From Streptomyces sp. NBC_00094 (GTDB lineage Bacteria; Actinomycetota; Actinomycetes; Streptomycetales; Streptomycetaceae), in contig NZ_JAPEMB010000001.1 in assembly GCF_026343125.1 (NCBI RefSeq), positions 7,259,501 through 7,323,500 on the forward strand: a DNA stretch of 64,000 nt, written 5' to 3'. Below, one piece after another: positions 1-8,911 of this stretch (within the stretch, counting starts at the first letter, position 1; each line of letters opens with the position of its first letter). The notes below the pieces were generated by a model, which was given only the letters and a program-made list of their open reading frames with translations, had not been told where the DNA came from and ran no database searches. The translations under genes were made by a program, and so were the position numbers.

Positions 1-396
1 GAGATCGTGCGAGCCGCCCTCCTCGATGAGGAGCTCGATCCCGGGGTGCAGGTCGTGGAAGGCGCGCAGGACGTCCGGAAGGAGTCCGGTGCAGAGACTC
101 GGCGTCGCGCCGAGCCGCACCCGGCCCCGCTTGAGCTGGGCCAGCTCCTGCACCTCCAGCCGGGCCGTCTCCGTGTCCGCGAGGATCCGGCGGGCGAGCG
201 GGAGCAGCGCCTCCCCCGCGTCGGTGAGCGTGATGTTCCCCCGAGCCCGGCTGAACAGCTCCGCGCCCAACTCCCCTTCCAGGGCCTTGATCTGCTGGGA
301 GAGCGAGGGCTGCGAGACGTGCACGCGCTCGGCGGCCCGGGTGAAGTGACGGGTCTCGGCCACGGCGACGAAGTAGAGGAGCTGCTGGAACTGCAT
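1..396 (-). CDS. LysR-family transcriptional regulator, N-terminal part (cut by window edge)
   Basis: This is the first 132 codons of a LysR-type DNA-binding regulator; the rest lies left of position 1. The protein starts MQFQQLLYFVAVAETRHFTR and has the classic LysR winged helix-turn-helix in residues 1-60, including SQPSLSQQIKALE as the recognition helix. The start of the effector-binding domain follows (KRGRVRLGATPSLC). The ATG at 396-394 is chosen because the LysR family begins with exactly this MxxxQLxYF pattern. It is divergent from sdhC, and a T-N11-A palindrome lies between the two genes. I infer that it regulates the succinate dehydrogenase operon, itself, or both. The effector is unknown. 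Confidence 0.9.
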   Translation of the reverse strand, partial: MQFQQLLYFVAVAETRHFTRAAERVHVSQPSLSQQIKALEGELGAELFSRARGNITLTDAGEALLPLARRILADTETARLEVQELAQLKRGRVRLGATPSLCTGLLPDVLRAFHDLHPGIELLIEEGGSHDL

Positions 397-418
397 GTCC
401 CCAGCGTAGGCGACATGC

Positions 419-433
419 ATAGGAAACACCTAT
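419..433. promoter_or_regulatory. LysR-type operator (ATAG-N7-CTAT, T-N11-A)
   Basis: The 15 bases ATAGGAAACACCTAT form an inverted repeat (ATAGG/CCTAT) that fits the LysR-family T-N11-A box, here T420 to A432. It lies between the divergent lysR and sdhC genes. Its centre is about 66 bases upstream of the sdhC start codon, which is where LysR activators usually sit if sdhC is leaderless. Confidence 0.7.
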
Positions 434-454
434 CGAGATCAGCCGCACCATGTC

Positions 455-485
455 TTGGACCTCTCGGGTCGTTCGGCCCTAGCGT
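455..485 (+). promoter_or_regulatory. Probable sdhC promoter, leaderless type
   Basis: A TTGGAC -35-like hexamer (455-460) and a TAGCGT -10-like hexamer (480-485) are separated by 19 bases. The -10 ends only 7 bases before the sdhC ATG at 493. No well-spaced Shine-Dalgarno sequence precedes that ATG, which points to a leaderless transcript. The 19-base spacing is longer than ideal and may reflect activator dependence. Confidence 0.45.
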
Positions 486-492
486 CGGGAGC

Positions 493-1218
493 ATGGCTCT
501 GGCACCCACGAGGGACCGGACGACGCGCCGCCCGCCGTCCCCCACACCGTCACGCGGATTCCTGTCATCGACCCTCGGCAAGAAGACGGTCATGGCCGTG
601 AGCGGGCTGATCATGCTCGGCTATCTCGTCGCCCATGTCGCCGGCAACCTGAAGGTCTTCTTCGGCCCCGAGGAGTTCAACGCCTACGGCCACTGGCTCC
701 GGGTCATGGGCGCTCCCGTCCTGCACCACGAGTGGGCCCTGTGGCTCGTCCGGATCGTGCTCCTCGCCGCCGTCGGCGCCCACGTCGTCTCCGCGTACCA
801 GCTCAGCCGCCGCGACGTGAAGGCCCGCCCCACCGCGTACGTCCACCGCCGCAGGCGCGCCTCGTACGCCACCCGCACCATGCGCTGGGGCGGCATCATC
901 CTCGCCCTCTTCATCGTCTGGCACCTCCTCGACCTGACCACCGGCACCGTCCACTCCGGCGGCTTCGAGGAGGGCAAGCCCTACCAGAACGTCGTCGACA
1001 CCTTCTCCACCTGGTACGGCAACGTCATCTACATCGTCGCCATGCTCGCCGTCGGCCTCCATGTCCGCCACGGCTTCTGGAGCGCCGCCCAGACCCTCGG
1101 CGTCGGCAACGCCCGCCGCGAGCGGCTCCTCAGGGCCGCGGCCAACGCCCTCGCGCTCGTCCTGACCGCGGGCTTCGTCTCCGTACCCGTCGGCGTCATG
1201 ACCGGATTGGTGAGCTGA
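493..1218 (+). CDS. sdhC: Succinate dehydrogenase/fumarate reductase cytochrome b subunit
   Basis: This is the 241-residue membrane anchor of a respiratory complex II. It holds heme and hands electrons between the iron-sulfur subunit and the menaquinone pool. After a polar N-terminus (residues 1-30) there are about five hydrophobic segments. Histidines inside or next to them (in YLVAHVAGN, VLHHEWALW, IVWHLLDL, LHVRHGFW) suit a single-chain diheme cytochrome b of the Bacillus/Wolinella type. ATG 493 was taken over longer in-frame starts because those would run through the lysR promoter region. It is the first gene of sdhC-sdhA-sdhB, three bases from sdhA. Confidence 0.92.
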   Translation: MALAPTRDRTTRRPPSPTPSRGFLSSTLGKKTVMAVSGLIMLGYLVAHVAGNLKVFFGPEEFNAYGHWLRVMGAPVLHHEWALWLVRIVLLAAVGAHVVSAYQLSRRDVKARPTAYVHRRRRASYATRTMRWGGIILALFIVWHLLDLTTGTVHSGGFEEGKPYQNVVDTFSTWYGNVIYIVAMLAVGLHVRHGFWSAAQTLGVGNARRERLLRAAANALALVLTAGFVSVPVGVMTGLVS

Positions 1219-1221
1219 CCC

Positions 1222-3185
<1,964 letters not shown>

Positions 3186-3189
<4 letters not shown>

Positions 3190-3932
3190 GGCTCACCCTG
3201 CGCGTCTGGCGCCAGCAGAACGCCGACGCCCCCGGCGCCATGTCCACCTACGACGTGGACGGCATCTCCGCCGACATGTCGTTCCTGGAGATGCTCGACA
3301 CCCTCAACGAGGCGCTCATCCTGCGAGGCGAGGACCCCGTCGCCTTCGACCACGACTGCCGTGAGGGCATCTGCGGCGCGTGCAGTCTCGTCATCAACGG
3401 CGACGCCCACGGCCCCGAGCGCACCACCAGCTGCCAGCTCCACATGCGGTCCTTCCGCGACGGCGACACGATCGACGTCGAGCCCTGGCGCGCGGCCGCC
3501 TTCCCCGTCGTCAAGGACCTGGTCGTCGACCGCTCCGCCTTCGACCGCGTCATCCAGGCCGGCGGCTACATCAGCGCCCCCACGGGTTCGGCCCCCGAGG
3601 CCCACGCGACCCCCGTCCCCAAGGCCGACGCGGACTCGGCCTTCGAGCACGCGGAGTGCATCGGCTGCGGCGCCTGCGTGGCGGCCTGCCCCAACGGCTC
3701 GGCGATGCTCTTCACCTCCGCCAAGATCAACCACCTGAACGTCCTCCCCCAGGGCTCGCCGGAACGCGAGACCCGGGTCCTCGACATGGTGGCCCAGATG
3801 GACGCGGAGGGCTTCGGCGGCTGCACCCTGACGGGCGAGTGCGCGACGGCCTGCCCGAAGGGCATCCCGCTGCCGTCGATCGCCGCGATGAACAGGGAGT
3901 GGCTGCGGGCGCGGCGGAAGGTGCGGGGGTAG
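3186..3932 (+). CDS. sdhB: Succinate dehydrogenase/fumarate reductase iron-sulfur subunit
   Basis: This 248-residue electron-transfer subunit carries electrons from the flavin to the cytochrome b subunit. The N-terminal ferredoxin-like domain has the [2Fe-2S] ligands in DCREGICGACSLVING and a later Cys in TTSCQ. The C-terminal domain has the ECIGCGACVAACPNG cluster motif and a GGCTLTGECATACPKGI motif for the [4Fe-4S]/[3Fe-4S] clusters. The ATG at 3186 overlaps the sdhA stop. It is the last gene of the operon. The sequence just after its stop is a copy of the 3' end of the neighbouring uvrA-like gene. Confidence 0.96.
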
Positions 3933-4026
3933 GGGGCCGGCCGGGTCGGCAGCCGAGCGCCCTGGCGAGGTACGGGGATGGGGGGCCGGCCGGATCAGCC
4001 GCCGAGCGCCCTGGCGAGGTACGGGG
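3932..4026. repeat. 46-bp direct repeat, 49-bp period, at the 3' end of the uvrA-like gene
   Basis: Positions 3932-3977 and 3981-4026 are the same 46 bases with three mismatches. The right copy holds the last codons and the TCA (reverse-strand TGA) stop of the uvrA-like gene. In the left copy, which lies between sdhB and that gene, the stop triplet has become TCG. It looks like a tandem duplication of the gene's tail. Confidence 0.85.
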
Positions 4027-6346
4027 CCGTCCGGCTCGCGGGAGAGGCGGCCACCTCGGCCGGCGGCCCGGCGGCCACGACGAGGCCGCCCTCGTCGCCG
4101 CCGCCCGGGCCGAGGTCGACGACCCAGTCGGCGGTGGCGACGACGTCCATGTCGTGCTCGACGACGATCACCGAGTGGCCCGCGTCGACGAGGCCGTGGA
4201 GCTGGCGCATCAGGACCTCGACGTCGGCCGGGTGCAGACCGGTCGTCGGCTCGTCGAGCACGTACAGGGTGGGGGAGCGGTGCGGCCGCTGGAGCTCCGA
4301 GGCGAGCTTGACGCGCTGCGCCTCGCCGCCGGACAGCTCCGTGGCCGGCTGCCCGAGCCGCAGATAACCGAGACCCACGTCGAGCAGCGTGCGCAGGCTC
4401 CGGGTGGCGGCGGGGGTGCCGTCGAAGAAGGCGGCGGCCGACTCGACGGTGAGGTCGAGGACTTCGGCGATGGTCAGGCCGCGCAGCCGTACCTGGAGCG
4501 TCTCGGGGTTGTAGCGGGCGCCGTGGCAGTCGGGGCAGGGCGCGTACGTGCTCGGCAGGAAGAGGAGTTCCACCGAGACGAAGCCCTCGCCCTGGCAGGT
4601 CTCGCAGCGCCCTCCGGAGACGTTGAAGGAGAAGCGGCCGGCCTTGTAGCCGCGCGCCCTCGCCTCCTCGGTCTCCGTGAACAGTTTCCGCACGACGTCG
4701 AACAGGCCCGTGTAGGTGGCGAGGTTGGAGCGCGGGGTCCTTCCGATGGGTCGTTGATCGACCGTCACCAACCGCCCCACTCCAGTGAGTTCCTCGGTGA
4801 GAGCGCCGACGAGGGTCGACTTCCCCGATCCCGAGACGCCGGTGACAGCGGTGAGGACGCCGACCGGGAAGGCCGCGTCCACCGCCCGCAGGTTGTGCCG
4901 GGTCACCTGCCCGGTACGCAGCCACCCCGCCGGTGTGCGTACGGTCCGCGCAGGGGTCGGCTCCCGGTCGAAGAGGAAGCGCCGGGTGGCGGACGCCTCG
5001 ACGGCCGCCAGCTCGTGCGGCGGACCGCTGTGCAGCACCCGCCCGCCGTGTACCCCGGCGCGCGGCCCGACGTCCACGAGCCAGTCGGCGTGCCGTACGA
5101 CGTCGAGGTGGTGCTCGACGACGAAGACCGAGTTCCCCGCCGCCTTCAGCCGGTCGAGGACGACGAGGAGCGCCTCGGTGTCGGCCGGGTGCAGGCCGGC
5201 AGACGGCTCGTCGAGGACGTACACGACGCCGAAGAGCCCCGACCGCAGCTGGGTGGCGAGCCGCAGCCGCTGGAGCTCGCCGTTGGAGAGGGTGGGAGTG
5301 GCGCGGTCCAGGCTGAGGTAGCCGAGGCCGAGTTCGGTGACGGTGGAGATCCGGGCGACGAGGTCCTCGGTGAGCACGCGGGCCGTCTCCGCGTCCCCGC
5401 CCGGCGGCGTCGCCGCGAGGAGGCCGGCGAGGACCGTCAGCGGCAGCGCGGCGAGCTCGGCGATCGTCCGTCCCGCGAAGGTGACCGCGAGCGCCTCCGG
5501 GCGCAGCCGGCTGCCCCCGCACACCGGGCAGGGCGCACTGGTCAGGAAACGTTCGGCCTTCGCCCGCAGCGTCGTGCTCTTCGAGTCCGCGAACGTCCGC
5601 AGGACGTACCGCCGGGCACTCATGTACGTGCCCTGGTAGGGGCGTTGGATGCGTCCGGCCTCCCGCACCGGATGGACCGTGACCACCGGCTGCTCGTCGG
5701 TGAAGAGGATCCACTCCCGGTCCTTCGCGTCCAGCTCGCGCCACGGCCGGTCGACGTCGTATCCGAGGGTGTCCAGGACGTCCCGCAGGTTCTTCCCCTG
5801 CCAGGCGCCGGGCCACGCGGCGACGGCGCCCTGACGGATCGACAGGTCGCGGTCGGGGACGAGGAGTTCCTCACTCGTCTCGTGGATCCGGCCGATCCCG
5901 TGACACGAGGGGCACGCGCCCGCCGCCGTGTTGGGGGAGAAGGCGTCGGAGTCGAGCCGCGGGGCGCCCTCCGGGTAGCGGCCGGCCCGTGAGAACAGCA
6001 TCCGCAGCGAGTTGGAGAGCGTGGTCACCGTACCGACGGAGGAGCGGGCGTTCGGCGAGGACCGGCGCTGCTCCAGGGAGACCGCCGGCGGCAGCCCGGT
6101 GATCTCGCCCACCGCGGGCGCCCCCACCTGGTGGATCAGCCGCCGGGCGTACGGCGCTACCGACTCGAAGTAGCGCCGCTGCGCCTCCGCGTAGATCGTC
6201 CCGAAGGCGAGGGACGACTTGCCGGAGCCGGAGACCCCGGTGAAGGCGACGAGTGCGTCGCGCGGGATGTCGACGTCCACCCCGGCGAGGTTGTGCTCGC
6301 GGGCGCCGCGGACGCGGACGTACGGATCGTGGGAACGGTCGTGCAT
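3995..6346 (-). CDS. Class II UvrA-like excinuclease ABC ATPase (UvrA2 type)
   Basis: This 783-residue tandem ABC ATPase is of the UvrA family. Both halves have a UvrA-type Walker A (FTGVSGSGKSSLAFGTIYAE near residue 35 and VTGVSGSGKSTLVGALTEEL near 490). Both have signature and Walker B motifs (LSNGELQRLRLATQL...YVLDEPSAGLHP; LSGGEAQRVKLASEL...YVLDEPTTGLHP). Zinc-binding CxxC motifs are present (CPSCHGIGR, CPVCGGSRL, CETCQGEG/CPDCHG). It is about 150-170 residues shorter than canonical UvrA, consistent with loss of the UvrB-interaction region as in UvrA2 proteins. Family members are linked to damage tolerance or drug self-resistance; the role here is inferred only. It stands alone and is convergent with sdhB. 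Confidence 0.9.
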   Translation of the reverse strand: MHDRSHDPYVRVRGAREHNLAGVDVDIPRDALVAFTGVSGSGKSSLAFGTIYAEAQRRYFESVAPYARRLIHQVGAPAVGEITGLPPAVSLEQRRSSPNARSSVGTVTTLSNSLRMLFSRAGRYPEGAPRLDSDAFSPNTAAGACPSCHGIGRIHETSEELLVPDRDLSIRQGAVAAWPGAWQGKNLRDVLDTLGYDVDRPWRELDAKDREWILFTDEQPVVTVHPVREAGRIQRPYQGTYMSARRYVLRTFADSKSTTLRAKAERFLTSAPCPVCGGSRLRPEALAVTFAGRTIAELAALPLTVLAGLLAATPPGGDAETARVLTEDLVARISTVTELGLGYLSLDRATPTLSNGELQRLRLATQLRSGLFGVVYVLDEPSAGLHPADTEALLVVLDRLKAAGNSVFVVEHHLDVVRHADWLVDVGPRAGVHGGRVLHSGPPHELAAVEASATRRFLFDREPTPARTVRTPAGWLRTGQVTRHNLRAVDAAFPVGVLTAVTGVSGSGKSTLVGALTEELTGVGRLVTVDQRPIGRTPRSNLATYTGLFDVVRKLFTETEEARARGYKAGRFSFNVSGGRCETCQGEGFVSVELLFLPSTYAPCPDCHGARYNPETLQVRLRGLTIAEVLDLTVESAAAFFDGTPAATRSLRTLLDVGLGYLRLGQPATELSGGEAQRVKLASELQRPHRSPTLYVLDEPTTGLHPADVEVLMRQLHGLVDAGHSVIVVEHDMDVVATADWVVDLGPGGGDEGGLVVAAGPPAEVAASPASRTAPYLARALGG

Positions 6347-6441
6347 CCGTTGGTCCGCTTCTGTCCTGGCCGGGACTGTAGGGGGTTCGACCCCGGCGGT
6401 GGTTGCTGCTCGGTGGCCGGGTGGGGAGGTGCTCCAGTGTG

Positions 6442-7461
6442 TCAGGCGGCCGGCGGGGTCAGGCCGACGGCACGCGCGAGCCCGCGGTACGAGTCGCCGA
6501 GCGCCGCCCGGTCGTACGTGCTCGTCGTCACCAGCACCTCCTGGGCGCCCGTCTCCTTCACCGCCCGCCCCAGCGCCTCGGCCACCTGCTCCGCCGTCCC
6601 GTGCACATGGCCGCGCAGCCCCGCCTCGTAGAAGCCGCGCTGCTTCTCCGTCATCGACAGCGCCTCGATCCGCTCGGGCGGGGCGAGCGGCGGGAACACG
6701 CCCTCGGTGCGCGAGTACGCGAGGGACCAGGCCTCCGGCAGCAGCAGCCGCCGGGCCTCCTCCTCGGTAGCGGCCACCGCGACGGTCCCGGCGACGACCA
6801 CGTACGGCTCGGCGGCCCAGAGCGAGGGGCGGAAGGCGGAGCGGTACGTCTCGACGGCGGCGAGCAGCCGGTCCCGGCCGCGGAGGTCGCCGATGACCAG
6901 CGGGAGGCCGGCCGCCGCGGCGATCGCCGCGCCCTCGCCCGTCGCGAGGACGAAGGGCGGCACCTTCAGCCCCTCGGCGGGCCGGGCGTGGACCTGGGGG
7001 TGCGCCGTCTGCTCGCCCGTGAACCAGCCGAGGAGCTCCGTCAGCTGCTCCCCGAAGCGCTCGGCGTCGTCCTTGTCCCGGCCCAGGGCCCGCCGGATGC
7101 CGTCCGTGAAGCCGACCGAGCGGCCGACGCCCATGTCGATCCGGCCGGGGAAGAGGGACTCCAGGACGCCGAACTGCTCGGCCACGACCAGCGGCCGGTG
7201 ATTGGGCAGCATCACGCCGCCCGTGCCGACCCGTACGGTCGACGTCGAGGCGGCCACGGCGGCGGCGAGCACCGTCGGGGCGGAGCCGGCGACGCCGGGC
7301 ACGCTGTGGTGTTCCGACACCCAGAAGCGGTGGTAGCCGAGGGCCTCCACCTCCCGGGCGAGTCGCACGGTGTCACGCAGCGCCTGCGGAGCGTCCTCGC
7401 CCTCCCGGGTCCGGGAGCGGTCGAGGACGGAGAAACGGATGCCGTCGAGGGAAGTGCTCAC
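6442..7461 (-). CDS. LLM-class flavin-dependent oxidoreductase
   Basis: This 339-residue luciferase-like monooxygenase uses reduced flavin on an unknown substrate. The family's TIM-barrel signatures are visible: GYHRFWVSEHHSVPGVAGSA early (about residues 42-61), VRVGTGGVMLPNHRPLVVAE for the flavin phosphate region, and FPGRIDMGVGRSVGFTDGIR. It resembles the MsnO8/alkanal-monooxygenase-like subgroup, common as single genes in actinobacteria. The GTG at 7461 gives a sensible N-terminus (VSTSLDGIRFSVLD). It is about 95 bases from the uvrA-like gene on the same strand and may share a transcript with it. Confidence 0.87.
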   Translation of the reverse strand: MSTSLDGIRFSVLDRSRTREGEDAPQALRDTVRLAREVEALGYHRFWVSEHHSVPGVAGSAPTVLAAAVAASTSTVRVGTGGVMLPNHRPLVVAEQFGVLESLFPGRIDMGVGRSVGFTDGIRRALGRDKDDAERFGEQLTELLGWFTGEQTAHPQVHARPAEGLKVPPFVLATGEGAAIAAAAGLPLVIGDLRGRDRLLAAVETYRSAFRPSLWAAEPYVVVAGTVAVAATEEEARRLLLPEAWSLAYSRTEGVFPPLAPPERIEALSMTEKQRGFYEAGLRGHVHGTAEQVAEALGRAVKETGAQEVLVTTSTYDRAALGDSYRGLARAVGLTPPAA

Positions 7462-7564
7462 CTCTTGTCCAACGCCCGAGAGGCGGAGGGATTCCCCGGC
7501 CTCCGGGGGCCGTGTCCGGGGAGAGGGGCTCTCCTGTCGATCACGTCAGAGTTCCACAGACCTC

Positions 7565-7610
7565 TGATGCATCATCAATTGACGTTGTATCAGTTATTGA
7601 CGGTTCATCA
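7565..7610. promoter_or_regulatory. AT-rich promoter/operator region ahead of the ABC importer
   Basis: In the 190-base divergent gap there is an unusually AT-rich stretch. It holds two perfect short palindromes, TGATGCATCA (7565-7574) and TCAATTGA (7575-7582), and two TTGACG hexamers (7579-7584 and 7597-7602) that could be -35 elements. It probably holds the promoter and a regulator site for the importer genes; the regulator is unknown. Confidence 0.4.
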
Positions 7611-7651
7611 GTCCGGTCACAGAATGCGTTCACCCGACGGAGGGATCGCCC

Positions 7652-8899
7652 GTGCGCCGACCGTTGCGCGTCATCACCGCCACCTTCGCCCTGCTCCTCG
7701 TCACTGCCTGCAACTCCGCCTCCAGCGGCGGAAGTACCCCCTCCTCCGTACGCGGAGTCACCGCCGACACGATCAAGGTGGGCGGCATCGTCTCCATGAC
7801 GAGCGCCAGCGGCTACTCCAAGAAGGACACCGACCTCGGCGCCCGGGCCCGTTACGACCGGGCCAACGCAGAGGGTGGGATCAACGGACGGAAGATCGAG
7901 TACCTGGGGGCCGAGGACGACGGCCAGGACCCCGCCAGGAACCTGGCCGCGGCTCGCAAGCTCGTCCAGCAGGACAAGGTCTTCGCCGTCTCCCCCATGA
8001 GTTCGGTCACCTTCGCCGGGGCCGACTTCCTGGAGGCCCAGAAGGTCCCGACGGTGGGCTGGGGCACGCTCCCCTCGTTCTGCGGGCCGGCGCATCTCTA
8101 CGGCTTCAACGGCTGCCTCGTCCCCACGCCCGGCGGCACGCTCAACCAGACCTGGCCCGAGGGTCTCGCCGCCGTCCTCGGCGGCTCGCGCGGCAAGTCG
8201 GTCGCGCTGATCGCCGGCGACAACGACGCCGGCAAGTTCGGCATCCGTACCTTCACCCAGGGCTTCAAGGCGGCCGGCTTCCAGGTCGCGTACGCCAAGG
8301 CCGTGGTACCGGCGACGTCGATGCCCAGCGACTGGTCGGCGTACACCAAGGAGATCCTCCGCTCCGGTCCCGGCGGCGGCGCACCCGACGCCGTGGTCTC
8401 CGTGATGCAGACGCCGTACAACATCGGCCTGTTCACCGCGCTCAAGCGGTCGGGCTACAAGGGGGTCATCTCCGACCCGACGGACTACGACCCCGGGCTG
8501 CTCGCGAAGGACGCGACGAAGCAGGCCCTCGACGGGGTGCACGTGCTGCTGCAGTTCCAGCCCTTCGAGTCGGACAGCCCCGCGATGCGGCAGTTCAAGG
8601 CCGACATCAAGAAGGCCGCCGGCGGCGAGGACGTCCCCCTCAACATGCACATGATGACGGGGTACATGAGCGCCGACCTCTTCCTCTCGATCGCCCGGAA
8701 GGCCGGCAAGGACCTCACCGTCGAGTCCTTCCAGCAAGCCGCCGCCGGCTTCTCCGACACGGGGACGCTCGTGGGCGACCGTGCCGAGCCCAAGGGGCAG
8801 AAGGAGAGCTTCGGCTGCGGAGCGCTCGTCCGGCTGAAGAACGGGCGGTACGAGGTGGCCGTGCCCTTCAAGTGCTACCCGCCGATCCCCTTCGGCTGA
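7652..8899 (+). CDS. Branched-chain amino acid type ABC transporter substrate-binding lipoprotein
   Basis: This 415-residue extracellular solute-binding lipoprotein belongs to the Leu/Ile/Val-binding (periplasmic-binding type 1) family. A signal peptide with lipobox LLLVTACNS (residues 14-22, Cys20) is followed by the family start DTIKVGGIVSMTSASGYSKK and the hinge feature DDGQDPARNLAAARKLVQQD. The GTG at 7652 has a GGAGGGA ribosome site 7 bases upstream. The fused permease gene starts 13 bases after its stop, so it delivers the ligand to that transporter. The ligand cannot be told from sequence; this family also binds amides, urea and aromatic compounds. Confidence 0.9.
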   Translation: MRRPLRVITATFALLLVTACNSASSGGSTPSSVRGVTADTIKVGGIVSMTSASGYSKKDTDLGARARYDRANAEGGINGRKIEYLGAEDDGQDPARNLAAARKLVQQDKVFAVSPMSSVTFAGADFLEAQKVPTVGWGTLPSFCGPAHLYGFNGCLVPTPGGTLNQTWPEGLAAVLGGSRGKSVALIAGDNDAGKFGIRTFTQGFKAAGFQVAYAKAVVPATSMPSDWSAYTKEILRSGPGGGAPDAVVSVMQTPYNIGLFTALKRSGYKGVISDPTDYDPGLLAKDATKQALDGVHVLLQFQPFESDSPAMRQFKADIKKAAGGEDVPLNMHMMTGYMSADLFLSIARKAGKDLTVESFQQAAAGFSDTGTLVGDRAEPKGQKESFGCGALVRLKNGRYEVAVPFKCYPPIPFG

Positions 8900-8911
8900 G
8901 GGGCGAGTCAC

